Origin: CBDCFV01 sp965203835
GTDB taxonomy: Bacteria > Chloroflexota > Dehalococcoidia > Lucifugimonadales > UBA3495
Assembly (NCBI GenBank): GCA_965203835.1
Contig: OZ241919.1
Span: 124,001-188,000, forward strand
Direction of reading: 5' to 3'
DNA length: 64,000 bases
Shown here: positions 1-6,932 of the stretch, piece after piece
Layout of the letters: every line of letters begins with the position of its first letter
Numbering within the stretch: the first letter of the stretch is position 1
Notes under the pieces: generated by a model
Database searches by the model: none
What the model was told of the DNA's origin: nothing
Seen by the model: the letters and a program-made list of their open reading frames with translations, nothing else
Program-made: the position numbers and the translations under genes

Positions 1-2
1 AC

Positions 3-563
3 ATCGAGTACCGGTTCCCTTGGGGCTGGGCCGAACTGGAAGGCATCGCCGACCGCACCGACTACGACCTGCGCCAGCACGCCCAGACCAGCGGCCAGGA
101 CTTGACCTACTTCGACGACGAGGCTCAGAGTCGGTACTACCCCTATGTGGTGGAACCGTCCGGCGGCTTGGACAGAGGAGTGTTGGCCTTCTGGCTGGAC
201 TCCTACGATGAGGAACCCGACGGTAATACAGTCCGCGTGGTGCTGAGGCTCCACCGTAAGCTCGCCCCGGTCACCGTGGCGGTGCTGCCCCTTAGCCGCA
301 ACGCCAGGCTGGCGCCAGCCGCCCAGGAAGTCCACGCTCAACTGCGACGCCACTTCACGGTCCAGTATGACGACGCTCAGAGTATTGGCCGCCGCTACCG
401 GCGGCAGGACGAAATCGGCACTCCTTACTGCGTCACCGTGGATTTCGACTCCCTCGACGATCACCGCGTCACCATCCGCAACCGCGACACCATGCACCAG
501 ATACGTATACCCATCGCCGACCTCGTCGGCATCCTCCGGGACAAGGTAGACCACGGATGGTAG
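3..563 (+). CDS. glyS: Glycyl-tRNA synthetase, C-terminal part (5' end outside window)
   Basis: The reading frame is open from the first bases of the window, so the gene starts upstream. The visible 186 residues begin with the end of the class II catalytic core (IEYRFPWGWAELEGIADR, followed by TDYDLRQH), which is typical of the single-chain alpha2 glycyl-tRNA synthetase. The class IIa anticodon-binding domain follows: KLAPVTVAVLPLS, then QYDDAQSIGRRYRRQDEIGTPYCVTVD. The enzyme charges tRNA-Gly in the cytoplasm. The stop lies 10 bp before the next gene, so co-transcription with the unknown gene, the PemK-like toxin and birA is likely. The family assignment is secure; only the missing N-terminus is uncertain. 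Confidence 0.93.
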   Translation: MEYRFPWGWAELEGIADRTDYDLRQHAQTSGQDLTYFDDEAQSRYYPYVVEPSGGLDRGVLAFWLDSYDEEPDGNTVRVVLRLHRKLAPVTVAVLPLSRNARLAPAAQEVHAQLRRHFTVQYDDAQSIGRRYRRQDEIGTPYCVTVDFDSLDDHRVTIRNRDTMHQIRIPIADLVGILRDKVDHGW

Positions 564-573
564 AAGCCTGGCA

Positions 574-996
574 ATGACGACCGGACGAAACAACCAAGCC
601 CACCGTTACATCAGGACCATCCAGCGGGCCATGTCCAAGCTGGAAGATCTGATACGTGAAAACGAGGCCCATCTCCCCGAGCCGCGTCCCCAGGACCCCC
701 GGAGCGAGTTGCTGGAGCAGATTCACCTGGCGGGGGCCATGGAACAACTGGTGTTGTTCCGTCTGTTAGACCAACGTGGTATGAGCCACACCTGGATAGG
801 CTCTCAAGTGGCGTCCGAGTACCTGGATACCTGGCAGGCCGCTGACGGCCGTACCTTCTACCGGGTCACTCCCAGGGCCGTCAAGGACCTGCTGCTGGGT
901 CAACTGGCCTCCGCCGCCACCTATGCTTCGCTGTCCGATTCGGCCTTCGCCGACGACTGGCAGAGCGAAGAGGACTCGGGCTATGACCGCCTATGA
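574..996 (+). CDS. Hypothetical protein overlapping a PemK/MazF-like toxin; candidate antitoxin
   Basis: This 140-residue, mostly polar protein is not recognised. It begins with a basic segment (MTTGRNNQAHRYIRTIQRAM), has a probable amphipathic helix around residues 20-35 (SKLEDLIRENEAHLPE), and ends acidic (DDWQSEEDSGYDRL). There is no signal peptide or membrane segment. It starts 10 bp after the glycyl-tRNA synthetase stop and overlaps the start of the PemK/MazF-type gene by 14 bp. That arrangement, antitoxin gene first and overlapping, is usual for type II toxin-antitoxin pairs. At 140 aa it is longer than common MazE antitoxins and shows no obvious AbrB or RHH motif. The antitoxin role is inferred from position only. 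Confidence 0.6.
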   Translation: MTTGRNNQAHRYIRTIQRAMSKLEDLIRENEAHLPEPRPQDPRSELLEQIHLAGAMEQLVLFRLLDQRGMSHTWIGSQVASEYLDTWQAADGRTFYRVTPRAVKDLLLGQLASAATYASLSDSAFADDWQSEEDSGYDRL

Positions 997-1345
997 ACCC
1001 GGCGACGTGGTGCTGGTGCCATACCCCTTCGGTGAACGAGCCGGGGGCAGAAAGCGTCCTGCATTGGTCGTCAGCGGCCCACCCTATAACGAAGATACCG
1101 GAGAATTGATCATAGCCCAGATCACCGGCCGCATACCCGACGAGGAGCGAGTCGGAGATTGCTTGATCGAGCATTGGAAGGAGGCCAGCCTGCTCCGTCC
1201 CTCCTTGGTGCGAGCGCGCTTGGCGACCTTGAAAACGGAGTTGGTGCTGCGCCGTTTGGGAAAGTTGAACAACGAGGACTTCCGCAACGTCCAGTCCGCC
1301 TTGATAGAGACCTTCCCCTCGCAGGAGCCCGCCGATGTCCAGTAA
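983..1345 (+). CDS. PemK/MazF-family endoribonuclease toxin-like protein
   Basis: The 120-residue protein starts MTAYEPGDVVLVPYPFGE and continues GGRKRPALVVS. This is the beta-barrel signature of the PemK/MazF/Kid family, with the conserved GDVVLVPYPF strand and the KRPALVV strand that bears the catalytic Arg. The usual function is sequence-specific mRNA cleavage. An ATG at 983 is chosen because the GDVV motif sits at residues 7-10, as in the family; a start further upstream would add a non-family segment. It overlaps the upstream unknown gene by 14 bp and birA by 11 bp, so the three are translationally coupled. A chromosomal PemK-like protein could also have a housekeeping role. Confidence 0.82.
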   Translation: MTAYEPGDVVLVPYPFGERAGGRKRPALVVSGPPYNEDTGELIIAQITGRIPDEERVGDCLIEHWKEASLLRPSLVRARLATLKTELVLRRLGKLNNEDFRNVQSALIETFPSQEPADVQ

Positions 1346-2120
1346 TCCGGTTTCGGCGGCCCTGCGCGACGGCCTATTCACCCGCTTGGTGGGCCGGCGT
1401 ATCCTGTACTACAAGGAACTCTCTTCCACTATGGACGAGGCCTCCCGCTTGGCCGAAGCCGGTACGGAGGAAGGCACGGTGGTCATCACCGAAAGGCAGA
1501 CCGCCGGGCGCGGACGGTTTGGCCGCAACTGGGTTTCCCCCGAGGGGAACCTTTACTTTTCCGTGGTGTTCCGCCCTTCTCACACGATTTTGCCGTTGTT
1601 GACCATGGTCTCCGGCGTCGCAGTGGCTCGCGCCATTCGCAAGGTCACCGGCCTCTCTCCCGCGATCAAGTGGCCCAATGACGTGTTGGTGGACGGCAAA
1701 AAGGTCTCTGGAATCCTGGTCGAAGCGGTAGCCGAGGGCGCATCAGTGCGCTACGCCGTGGTGGGGATTGGCGTCAACATAAAGCTAGAGTCCCCGGAGA
1801 TCGAAGCTCTTGGCGGACTGGCCAACGGCTTGGAAAACGCCGCGGGCCGGCCTGTCGCCAAGGACGCTGTTCTGCGGCGACTGCTCCTGGAGCTGGACAA
1901 CCTTTACCTCCAAGCAAACTCTGGAAAAGCCCCGCTGGACGAATGGCGAGGCCTCCTTCAGACCCTGGGTCGTCGGGTCACTGTATCCTGGCGGGAAGAG
2001 TCATGGGTGGGTCAAGCTGAGGGAGTAGACGACACGGGAAACCTCTTGCTGCGGCTTGACGACGGGCGATTGGTCACCATGACAGTCGGCGACGTTACCC
2101 TGCACAAGGACGGACCTTGA
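1335..2120 (+). CDS. birA: Biotin--[acetyl-CoA-carboxylase] ligase, monofunctional
   Basis: This 261-residue enzyme activates biotin with ATP and attaches it to the biotin carboxyl carrier lysine of carboxylases. It has the ligase signature GRGRFGRNW (about residue 58; biotinyl-AMP loop), KWPNDVLV (about 112) and KVSGILVEA (about 123), and a C-terminal SH3-like cap domain. No N-terminal winged helix precedes the ligase core, so this is a class I enzyme that should not act as the biotin repressor. It overlaps the end of the PemK-like gene by 11 bp. A dispersed repeat lies 40 bp after the stop. Confidence 0.93.
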   Translation: MSSNPVSAALRDGLFTRLVGRRILYYKELSSTMDEASRLAEAGTEEGTVVITERQTAGRGRFGRNWVSPEGNLYFSVVFRPSHTILPLLTMVSGVAVARAIRKVTGLSPAIKWPNDVLVDGKKVSGILVEAVAEGASVRYAVVGIGVNIKLESPEIEALGGLANGLENAAGRPVAKDAVLRRLLLELDNLYLQANSGKAPLDEWRGLLQTLGRRVTVSWREESWVGQAEGVDDTGNLLLRLDDGRLVTMTVGDVTLHKDGP

Positions 2121-2160
2121 TTTAGAAAACTATTGCAAAACTCGAAGTAATACCCCACCC

Positions 2161-2186
2161 GTCATTCCCGCGCAGGCGGGAATCCA
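2161..2186 (+). repeat. Dispersed palindromic repeat, short form
   Basis: Core GTCATTCCCGCGC-AGGCGGGAATCCA. The arms TTCCCGC and GCGGGAA form a hairpin. Similar copies occur in other gaps of this window, with the best matches at 39581 and 20024. Confidence 0.85.
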
Positions 2187-2251
2187 TATGTTTCAACCGT
2201 AGACAATTGGATGCCTGGTAGAGCAAGCCGATTCTTGGGACTGAAGGGAAC

Positions 2252-3061
2252 ATGCTTGAAAGCCTGAGCTTGGACGGCAAAGTCGTCATCATCACCGGAG
2301 GCGGCACCGGGCTGGGCTTGGCGATGGTGCGGGCCCTCGCCCGCGCCGGGGCCAACCTGGTCATTGCCGGGCGCCGCCAAGGCCCCATCGACGCCGCAGC
2401 CGCTGAGGTTGAAGCCGTGGGCAGGGAAGCTCTGGCCGTCTCCACCGACGTGACCGACTCCGGCGAGGTTGATGGCTTGATCGAGGCTGCCTTGGCCCGG
2501 TTCGACCAGGTTGACGTCCTGATAAACAACGCCGGAGCAGTGCAGGAGAACGTCAGCAAACCCTTGTGGGACATCACTGACGACGAATGGCATCTGGTGA
2601 TGGACGTTAACCTCACCGGCGCGTTTTATTGCGCCCGCGCGGTGGCCAAGCCGATGGCCGACCGGGGTAAAGGCAAGATAATCAACGTGGCGTCGGGATT
2701 CGGGATGCGGGCCGGACGGGACATCTACATGTACTGTTGCAGCAAGGGTGGCATGATCCAGTTGACCAGGGCCCTGTCCTTCAACCTTGCGAGACACGGG
2801 ATAACCGCCAACAGTATCGTCCCCGGTTTCATTCCCACTTCCGCCACCGAGGCCGATATCAGGGGCACCCTGCCCCGGTCTGGAGACTTCCTGCCCATTG
2901 GCAAATTAGGGCGCCCCGAGGACCTCGGCCCCGTCGCCGTTTTCCTGTCGTCCGATGCCTCCGACTACATGACCGGCGAAATGATCATCGCCGACGGCGG
3001 CGGTCTGGCCGCTGGAATAGCCCCCACCGGCCACGCACCGGTGGTGGCTTTGGAACCGTAA
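2252..3061 (+). CDS. SDR-family oxidoreductase (canonical active site)
   Basis: This 269-residue NAD(P)-dependent short-chain dehydrogenase has the dinucleotide motif TGGGTGLG (about residues 15-22), the structural NNAG motif (INNAGAVQ), the catalytic Ser at 148 (NVASGFG), and Tyr161 and Lys165 in YCCSK. It ends with the usual YMTGEMIIADGGG substrate-loop strand. The substrate is unknown; the sequence is of the 3-oxoacyl-ACP reductase/gluconate dehydrogenase type. It is followed after only 24 bp by a second SDR-fold gene that lacks the catalytic Tyr and Lys. The two are probably co-transcribed and may work together. Confidence 0.9.
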   Translation: MLESLSLDGKVVIITGGGTGLGLAMVRALARAGANLVIAGRRQGPIDAAAAEVEAVGREALAVSTDVTDSGEVDGLIEAALARFDQVDVLINNAGAVQENVSKPLWDITDDEWHLVMDVNLTGAFYCARAVAKPMADRGKGKIINVASGFGMRAGRDIYMYCCSKGGMIQLTRALSFNLARHGITANSIVPGFIPTSATEADIRGTLPRSGDFLPIGKLGRPEDLGPVAVFLSSDASDYMTGEMIIADGGGLAAGIAPTGHAPVVALEP

Positions 3062-3085
3062 CGACCAACTGCGAAGGGCTTCACT

Positions 3086-3847
3086 ATGCCAATCCTCCCT
3101 GAATTCAGCTTGGAAGGACGCTCCGCGATTCTGGCAACATCCGGCGGGGACGAATCGCCCGGGCTGGCCGTCGCCTTGGCCGAAGCCGGGGCGTCGGTTT
3201 TCACCATCGCCCGTACCCGGTCCCTTCTGGAATCCGTGCTAGACGCCCTGTCCGCCGTTCCCGCAGCCAACGCCGGAGGGACCGCCGCCGACGTATCCAC
3301 CATGTCGGGACTGGCTAGGGCGATGGGCGCATTTGGCCAAGGCCGCCAGGTTGACATACTGGTCAACGACGCCCGGAGCATGTTCGCCAAGCCCTTTGAC
3401 GAGATAACTTTCTCGGAGTGGAATGAAGTACAGTCCCGCAATCTCGGCGCAACCTTCCTGCTCACCCAGGAAGTTGGCCGTCGTATGGTGGAACGCCAGT
3501 ACGGCCGTATAGTCAACTTGGTGTCAGTGTTAGCGGAGCGCGGAATGATTAACGGCTCCGCCTTTGCCGCCAGCCAAGCCGCAATCCTTTCCTTGACTAG
3601 GTCTCTCGGCGTGGAGTTGGGGCGGCACGGAATACGGGTGAACGCCCTGGGCGCCGGTTGGTTCACTGCCGAGGATGTGCCTTTGGAGGTCCAGCAGAAG
3701 GAATTGTTGGTGCGCTACACCCCCTTGCGGCGCAAGGGCCGCCCGCAGGACATAGGCCCCCTGCTGGTCTACCTCTGTTCGGAGGCGTGTGACTACTCCA
3801 CCGGCCAGCCGGTGTACGTTGACGGCGGCCTCAACGCCCACCCGTAG
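3086..3847 (+). CDS. SDR-fold protein with degenerate active site (probable pseudoenzyme)
   Basis: The 253 residues keep the overall SDR layout, including the LTRSLGVELGRHGIRVNALG helix-strand and the C-terminal DYSTGQPVYVDGG strand. The functional sites are altered. The glycine-rich loop reads SGGDESPG instead of TGxxxGxG, NNAG is NDAR, and the YxxxK pair is F160 and Q164 (AFAASQAA). The Ser at 147 is kept. Loss of both proton-relay residues should abolish normal reductase chemistry, while the intact fold suggests a structural or regulatory role. It lies 24 bp downstream of a canonical SDR, so a heteromer with that protein is an attractive inference. There is no frameshift or stop, so it is not an ordinary decaying gene. 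Confidence 0.85.
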   Translation: MPILPEFSLEGRSAILATSGGDESPGLAVALAEAGASVFTIARTRSLLESVLDALSAVPAANAGGTAADVSTMSGLARAMGAFGQGRQVDILVNDARSMFAKPFDEITFSEWNEVQSRNLGATFLLTQEVGRRMVERQYGRIVNLVSVLAERGMINGSAFAASQAAILSLTRSLGVELGRHGIRVNALGAGWFTAEDVPLEVQQKELLVRYTPLRRKGRPQDIGPLLVYLCSEACDYSTGQPVYVDGGLNAHP

Positions 3848-3929
3848 CTGCATTTGAGGCAAACAGGTCCACCCCATTCCTGAACTGTCCAGTATGCGTG
3901 CCGCATTTGGCTATAGTTGGACAATTGGT

Positions 3930-3971
3930 CCAGTGCAGTCGTGTTCAGGGCGATTCCCTGATTTGCACTGG
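3930..3971. other. Nested two-part hairpin
   Basis: The outer stem is CCAGTGCA (3930-3937) with TGCACTGG (3964-3971). The inner stem is TCAGGG (3945-3950) with CCCTGA (3956-3961) around a 5-nt loop. Both stems are perfect. No clear T-run follows, so it is not a classical terminator of the SDR pair. It could be part of a structured RNA or a protein binding site. Confidence 0.55.
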
Positions 3972-3977
3972 CTCATT

Positions 3978-4011
3978 CTTATTATCGAATATCCCTATAT
4001 CCGATAATAAG
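3978..4011. promoter_or_regulatory. AT-rich palindrome upstream of the Fic gene, candidate operator
   Basis: The arms CTTATTATCG (3978-3987) and CGATAATAAG (4002-4011) are perfectly complementary, and inner ATAT arms extend the symmetry to 34 bp with one mismatch. The element CGATAATAA recurs at 4160-4168, within a roughly 37-bp imperfect direct repeat (4002-4038 and 4160-4196, both ending in TTTTCATCT-CGCTAA, with TTC or TCC variants). The Fic protein has a C-terminal winged-helix-like domain, so autoregulation through these sites is plausible. This is inference. Confidence 0.5.
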
Positions 4012-4159
4012 AACTCCAGTTGTTTTCATCTTCGCTAATTAGAACGAACACGAAGCTGGTGCAGGGTGGTGTCCAAGCTACCTCCTGAAGATCACGGAGA
4101 TATTGCCCTGGCTTTCAGCAGTGTGACAGTTAGCACTTGTTTTCGAAAAGATGCTTATA

Positions 4160-4196
4160 CGATAATAACATCATCCATTATTTTCATCTCCGCTAA
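4160..4196. repeat. Second copy of the CGATAATAA...TTTTCATCTnCGCTAA direct repeat
   Basis: It matches 4002-4038 imperfectly: both have CGATAATAA at the left end and TTTTCATCT(T/C)CGCTAA at the right. This copy ends 11 bp before the GTG start of the Fic gene and overlaps its likely promoter and ribosome-binding area. Confidence 0.5.
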
Positions 4197-4207
4197 CAGA
4201 GGGCAAT

Positions 4208-5407
4208 GTGACACCTGCTTCTGAGCTAAAACTCCGTCCTCACGGTCGCGTGGTCAACTGCCCGGGTGGCTATCAGGCCTACATCCCGGCTCCGCTCCCC
4301 CCATCCCTCACTTGGGACGAAAGCCTGATGTTGAGCCTCTCCTCTGCCGACCGGGCCATCGGCCGGCTCGCGGGAGAAGGACGGCGCTTGCCCAATCCCC
4401 ATCTCCTGATTCGGCCTTTCACCCGGAGGGAAGCCGTGCTGTCAAGCCGCATCGAGGGTACCCAAGCAACCCTCGGAGAGTTGCTGGCTGCCGAGGCCGG
4501 CGCTGTTGTGGAACGAAGTCCTGACGACCTGCGCGAGGTTGGCAACTACGTAGCTGCCTTGGAATTCGGGCTGGAACGTTTGACGACACTGCCACTATCG
4601 CTGCGCTTGGTTCGGGAAATGCACGAATATCTTATGCGGGGCGTCCGTGGCGATGTATCCAGGCCGGGGGAGTTCCGGCAGAGTCAGAACTGGATCGGAC
4701 CTCCAGGGTGCACACTCAGGAACGCGACCTACATCCCGCCGCCTCCCTCGGAACTAATGCCGTGCTTGGACGCATGGGAACGGTTCCTGCACGACGAGAC
4801 CTTGCCGCCGCTGGTGCACGCCGCCTTGGTCCATTCCCAGTTTGAGGCGGTCCATCCGTTTCTTGATGGTAATGGCCGGGTTGGACGCCTGCTCATTACA
4901 CTCCTGCTGGTTCAGCGAGATGTTATTCCCTCTCCATTGCTGTACCTTAGCGCCTACTTTGAGGCTACCCGAGAGGAGTACTACGAACGCCTCCTCGGTG
5001 TGACCGAACGCGGCGAGTGGGAGGAATGGTTGACCTATTTCCTGAAAGGAGTCGCTCTTCAGTCCGATGATGCCGTGGACAGGATAAAGCGCATCGACGG
5101 TTTGTTCTCCCAATGGAAGATGGGATTAGCTCAACTACAATCACGCCTCCCGGAAAGGGCGCTGGACCTCTTCGCTGAAAATCCCTTCTGGACTGTGACC
5201 GGCGTATCTCAAAGGCTGGAAGTGGCGTTTACGACGGCCCAACGGGCCATTGACCGGCTGGAGGCATCAGGTATCGTGGCTCAAATGGGACAAGGACGGC
5301 GTAATCGGGTGTACTGTGCGCAAGCCCTTCTTGACGTATTGGAGGAGCCTCCCCAACTTGCAGCTAGCTTTTCCGGTCAGTCCAATATCACCGCCCACTC
5401 AAGTTGA
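4208..5407 (+). CDS. Class II Fic-domain protein with C-terminal winged-helix
   Basis: This 399-residue Fic protein has the canonical catalytic motif HPFLDGNGRVGRLL (His at about residue 216), which transfers AMP or another nucleotide monophosphate from a nucleotide to a target hydroxyl. The N-terminal inhibitory motif [S/T]xxxE[G/N] is present as SSRIEG at residues 79-84, so it belongs to the self-inhibited class II group. Residues 325-390 (FWTVTGVSQRL and TTAQRAIDRLEASGIVAQMG) look like a winged helix-turn-helix, a common C-terminal addition in this subfamily. A GTG at 4208 is used, with AGAGGG upstream. The flanking gap carries palindromes that may be its operator. Such proteins are often mobile accessory genes; the target is unknown. 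Confidence 0.92.
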   Translation: MTPASELKLRPHGRVVNCPGGYQAYIPAPLPPSLTWDESLMLSLSSADRAIGRLAGEGRRLPNPHLLIRPFTRREAVLSSRIEGTQATLGELLAAEAGAVVERSPDDLREVGNYVAALEFGLERLTTLPLSLRLVREMHEYLMRGVRGDVSRPGEFRQSQNWIGPPGCTLRNATYIPPPPSELMPCLDAWERFLHDETLPPLVHAALVHSQFEAVHPFLDGNGRVGRLLITLLLVQRDVIPSPLLYLSAYFEATREEYYERLLGVTERGEWEEWLTYFLKGVALQSDDAVDRIKRIDGLFSQWKMGLAQLQSRLPERALDLFAENPFWTVTGVSQRLEVAFTTAQRAIDRLEASGIVAQMGQGRRNRVYCAQALLDVLEEPPQLAASFSGQSNITAHSS

Positions 5408-5432
5408 ACCGCCAAGTGCCCTGATGTACAAT
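5404..5432 (+). promoter_or_regulatory. Sigma-70-type promoter of the histidine operon
   Basis: TTGAAC (5404-5409), a 17-bp spacer and TACAAT (5427-5432). The -35 box overlaps the Fic stop codon. The predicted start of transcription near 5439 leaves a leader of about 30 nt to the ATG at 5471, too short for a his attenuator. Confidence 0.65.
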
Positions 5433-5470
5433 AGCCGCCGGTATTGACAGGTGCTGAGTACGTATTTCGC

Positions 5471-6925
5471 ATGAAACAGGTGACCCGTCTTGGAGGAATG
5501 AACGATGTTCCGCAAGACCTTTGGCTGCGAAAACGTGACCTTCAGTACCGCTTGGTCCAGCTAATCGGCAGCTACGGCTACCATTACCTTGAAACTCCTG
5601 TCCTGGAACCCACCGAGTTGTTCCTCCGCAAAGCAGGCGGTGAACTCGCCTCCCGGATGTACAGCTTCACCGATACGGGCAACAACCCTGTAAGCCTCAG
5701 GCCCGAGTTCACCTCTCCTATCATGCGGCATTACTTGGAACACGCCCGTGAAGTCCTGCTGCCTGCCCGGTGGCAGTACTGCGGCCCGGTCTTCCGTTAT
5801 GAAGGGAACGGCAACGGCAGCGGGCAGTTCACCCAAGTGGGAGCCGAGTTGATCGGTTCGTCAAGTGTCATGGCCGACGTCGAGCTTCTCAGGTTGGCGG
5901 CGGAAATCCCGTCCCTGCTTGAGGTCAAAGACCTGCGCATCAACGTAGCGGACCTGGACGTGGTGCACAGCATCCTGAACGCCGTTGGAGTGTCGGAACG
6001 GGCAGCGGCGTTCATAATCGAAAATGTGTCCCGTTTGAGGGAAGGAAGAGAAGCTGTGCCGGCTGTAATGGCCCAGGCCCGCCTTCTCAACTTGGCAGCT
6101 TCGGAAAACGGGGACGACCCTTTGAGCCGGGCCATTGACGGCCTTGACGACGATCAGTCCCGGACTGTTCTGAAAGGTCTGCTTGAATGGTCGGGCGTGG
6201 ACCAGTTCGGTCAGAGGGACCCGGACGAAGTCGTAGGCCGCCTGCTCTCCAAGCTGCGGGGCGGTGACAACTCCGCCGCATTGACTCGAGGGATGGAGTT
6301 AATCAGCGACTTGGCTGGAATCAACGGCGAGCCTGCGCCGTCCCTCGCCGCCCTCAGATCCGTGGTGGCCGAAGCTGGCGCTGACACCACTGCCGTGGAC
6401 CGGTTTGAGGAGTTCCTCCAACTGATACTGACAGAACCGGACATCGCCAATAGCCTGACAGTGGACTTGGGCTTGGTCCGCGGACTAGCCTACTACAACG
6501 GGCTGGTGTTCGAGGTTACCCTTCCAGGCTCATCAACTCCCATCGGAGGTGGCGGGCGTTACGATAGCTTGTCTACAGCATTGGGCAGTGAGAAGCCGGT
6601 GCCTGCTTTGGGTTTCGCATACAACCTGGAAGCCCTGTTGCTGTCCAGAGAAGACCAATACGGGGCGGACAGGACCGCACGGGTCCAATGCGGCGCGCTT
6701 GTCGTGGCCGAGAGACCGGACGGGTATGAACAAGCCTGCCGGACCGCCTCGGCATTGCGCGGAGAGGGCGTCAATGTCGAGTTGGACGTATGTAACTTGG
6801 ACTTGGAGCAAGCTTTGACCTACGCTCGGAACAAAGGCATTCCACAGGTGGTCACCGTTGGCAGCGATGGGCGGGTGACAACCCACAATGCGGCTCGGGC
6901 CCTACAAGAACCGGCGGTCAACTGA
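5471..6925 (+). CDS. hisZ: HisRS-like class II synthetase paralogue, probable HisZ (ATP-PRT regulatory subunit)
   Basis: The 484-residue protein has the class II histidyl-tRNA synthetase fold, with LRPEFTSPIMR (motif 2 entry), QYCGPVFRYE, DLGLVRGLAYYNG (HisA-like motif), PIGGGGRYDSL and a C-terminal anticodon-binding-like domain. The motif 2 loop, which in active HisRS reads roughly RPQxGRxRQF, is GNGNGSGQF here, so the Arg residues that contact ATP and histidine are missing. Together with its place directly before hisG, this favours HisZ, which activates ATP phosphoribosyltransferase. It is longer than usual HisZ (about 390-430 aa) because of an Ala-rich middle insertion. An ATG at 5471 is chosen; a TTG at 5444 is possible. 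A divergent but active hisS remains an alternative. Confidence 0.65.
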   Translation: MKQVTRLGGMNDVPQDLWLRKRDLQYRLVQLIGSYGYHYLETPVLEPTELFLRKAGGELASRMYSFTDTGNNPVSLRPEFTSPIMRHYLEHAREVLLPARWQYCGPVFRYEGNGNGSGQFTQVGAELIGSSSVMADVELLRLAAEIPSLLEVKDLRINVADLDVVHSILNAVGVSERAAAFIIENVSRLREGREAVPAVMAQARLLNLAASENGDDPLSRAIDGLDDDQSRTVLKGLLEWSGVDQFGQRDPDEVVGRLLSKLRGGDNSAALTRGMELISDLAGINGEPAPSLAALRSVVAEAGADTTAVDRFEEFLQLILTEPDIANSLTVDLGLVRGLAYYNGLVFEVTLPGSSTPIGGGGRYDSLSTALGSEKPVPALGFAYNLEALLLSREDQYGADRTARVQCGALVVAERPDGYEQACRTASALRGEGVNVELDVCNLDLEQALTYARNKGIPQVVTVGSDGRVTTHNAARALQEPAVN

Positions 6926-6932
6926 TAACGCC

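Larger units (their letters stand above)
3848..4207. other. 360-bp gap rich in inverted and direct repeats
   Basis: No gene was found between the SDR pair and the Fic gene. The stretch is clearly more AT-rich than its neighbours. It contains a two-part hairpin (3930-3971), an AT-rich palindrome (3978-4011) and an imperfect direct repeat whose second copy ends just before the Fic start. It may be a regulatory region for the Fic gene or hold a small structured RNA. No Rfam class is recognised. Confidence 0.6.

Noticed and set aside
2122..2797. Long minus-strand open frames opposite the first SDR gene
   Set aside because: They are antisense to a clear SDR and have no recognisable protein features. 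The same holds for the other long antisense frames over hisD, cysS, MFS and propeller genes.
5408..5470. Histidine-operon attenuator (leader peptide with His codons)
   Set aside because: The leader between promoter and start is only about 30 nt and contains no run of His codons or terminator hairpin.
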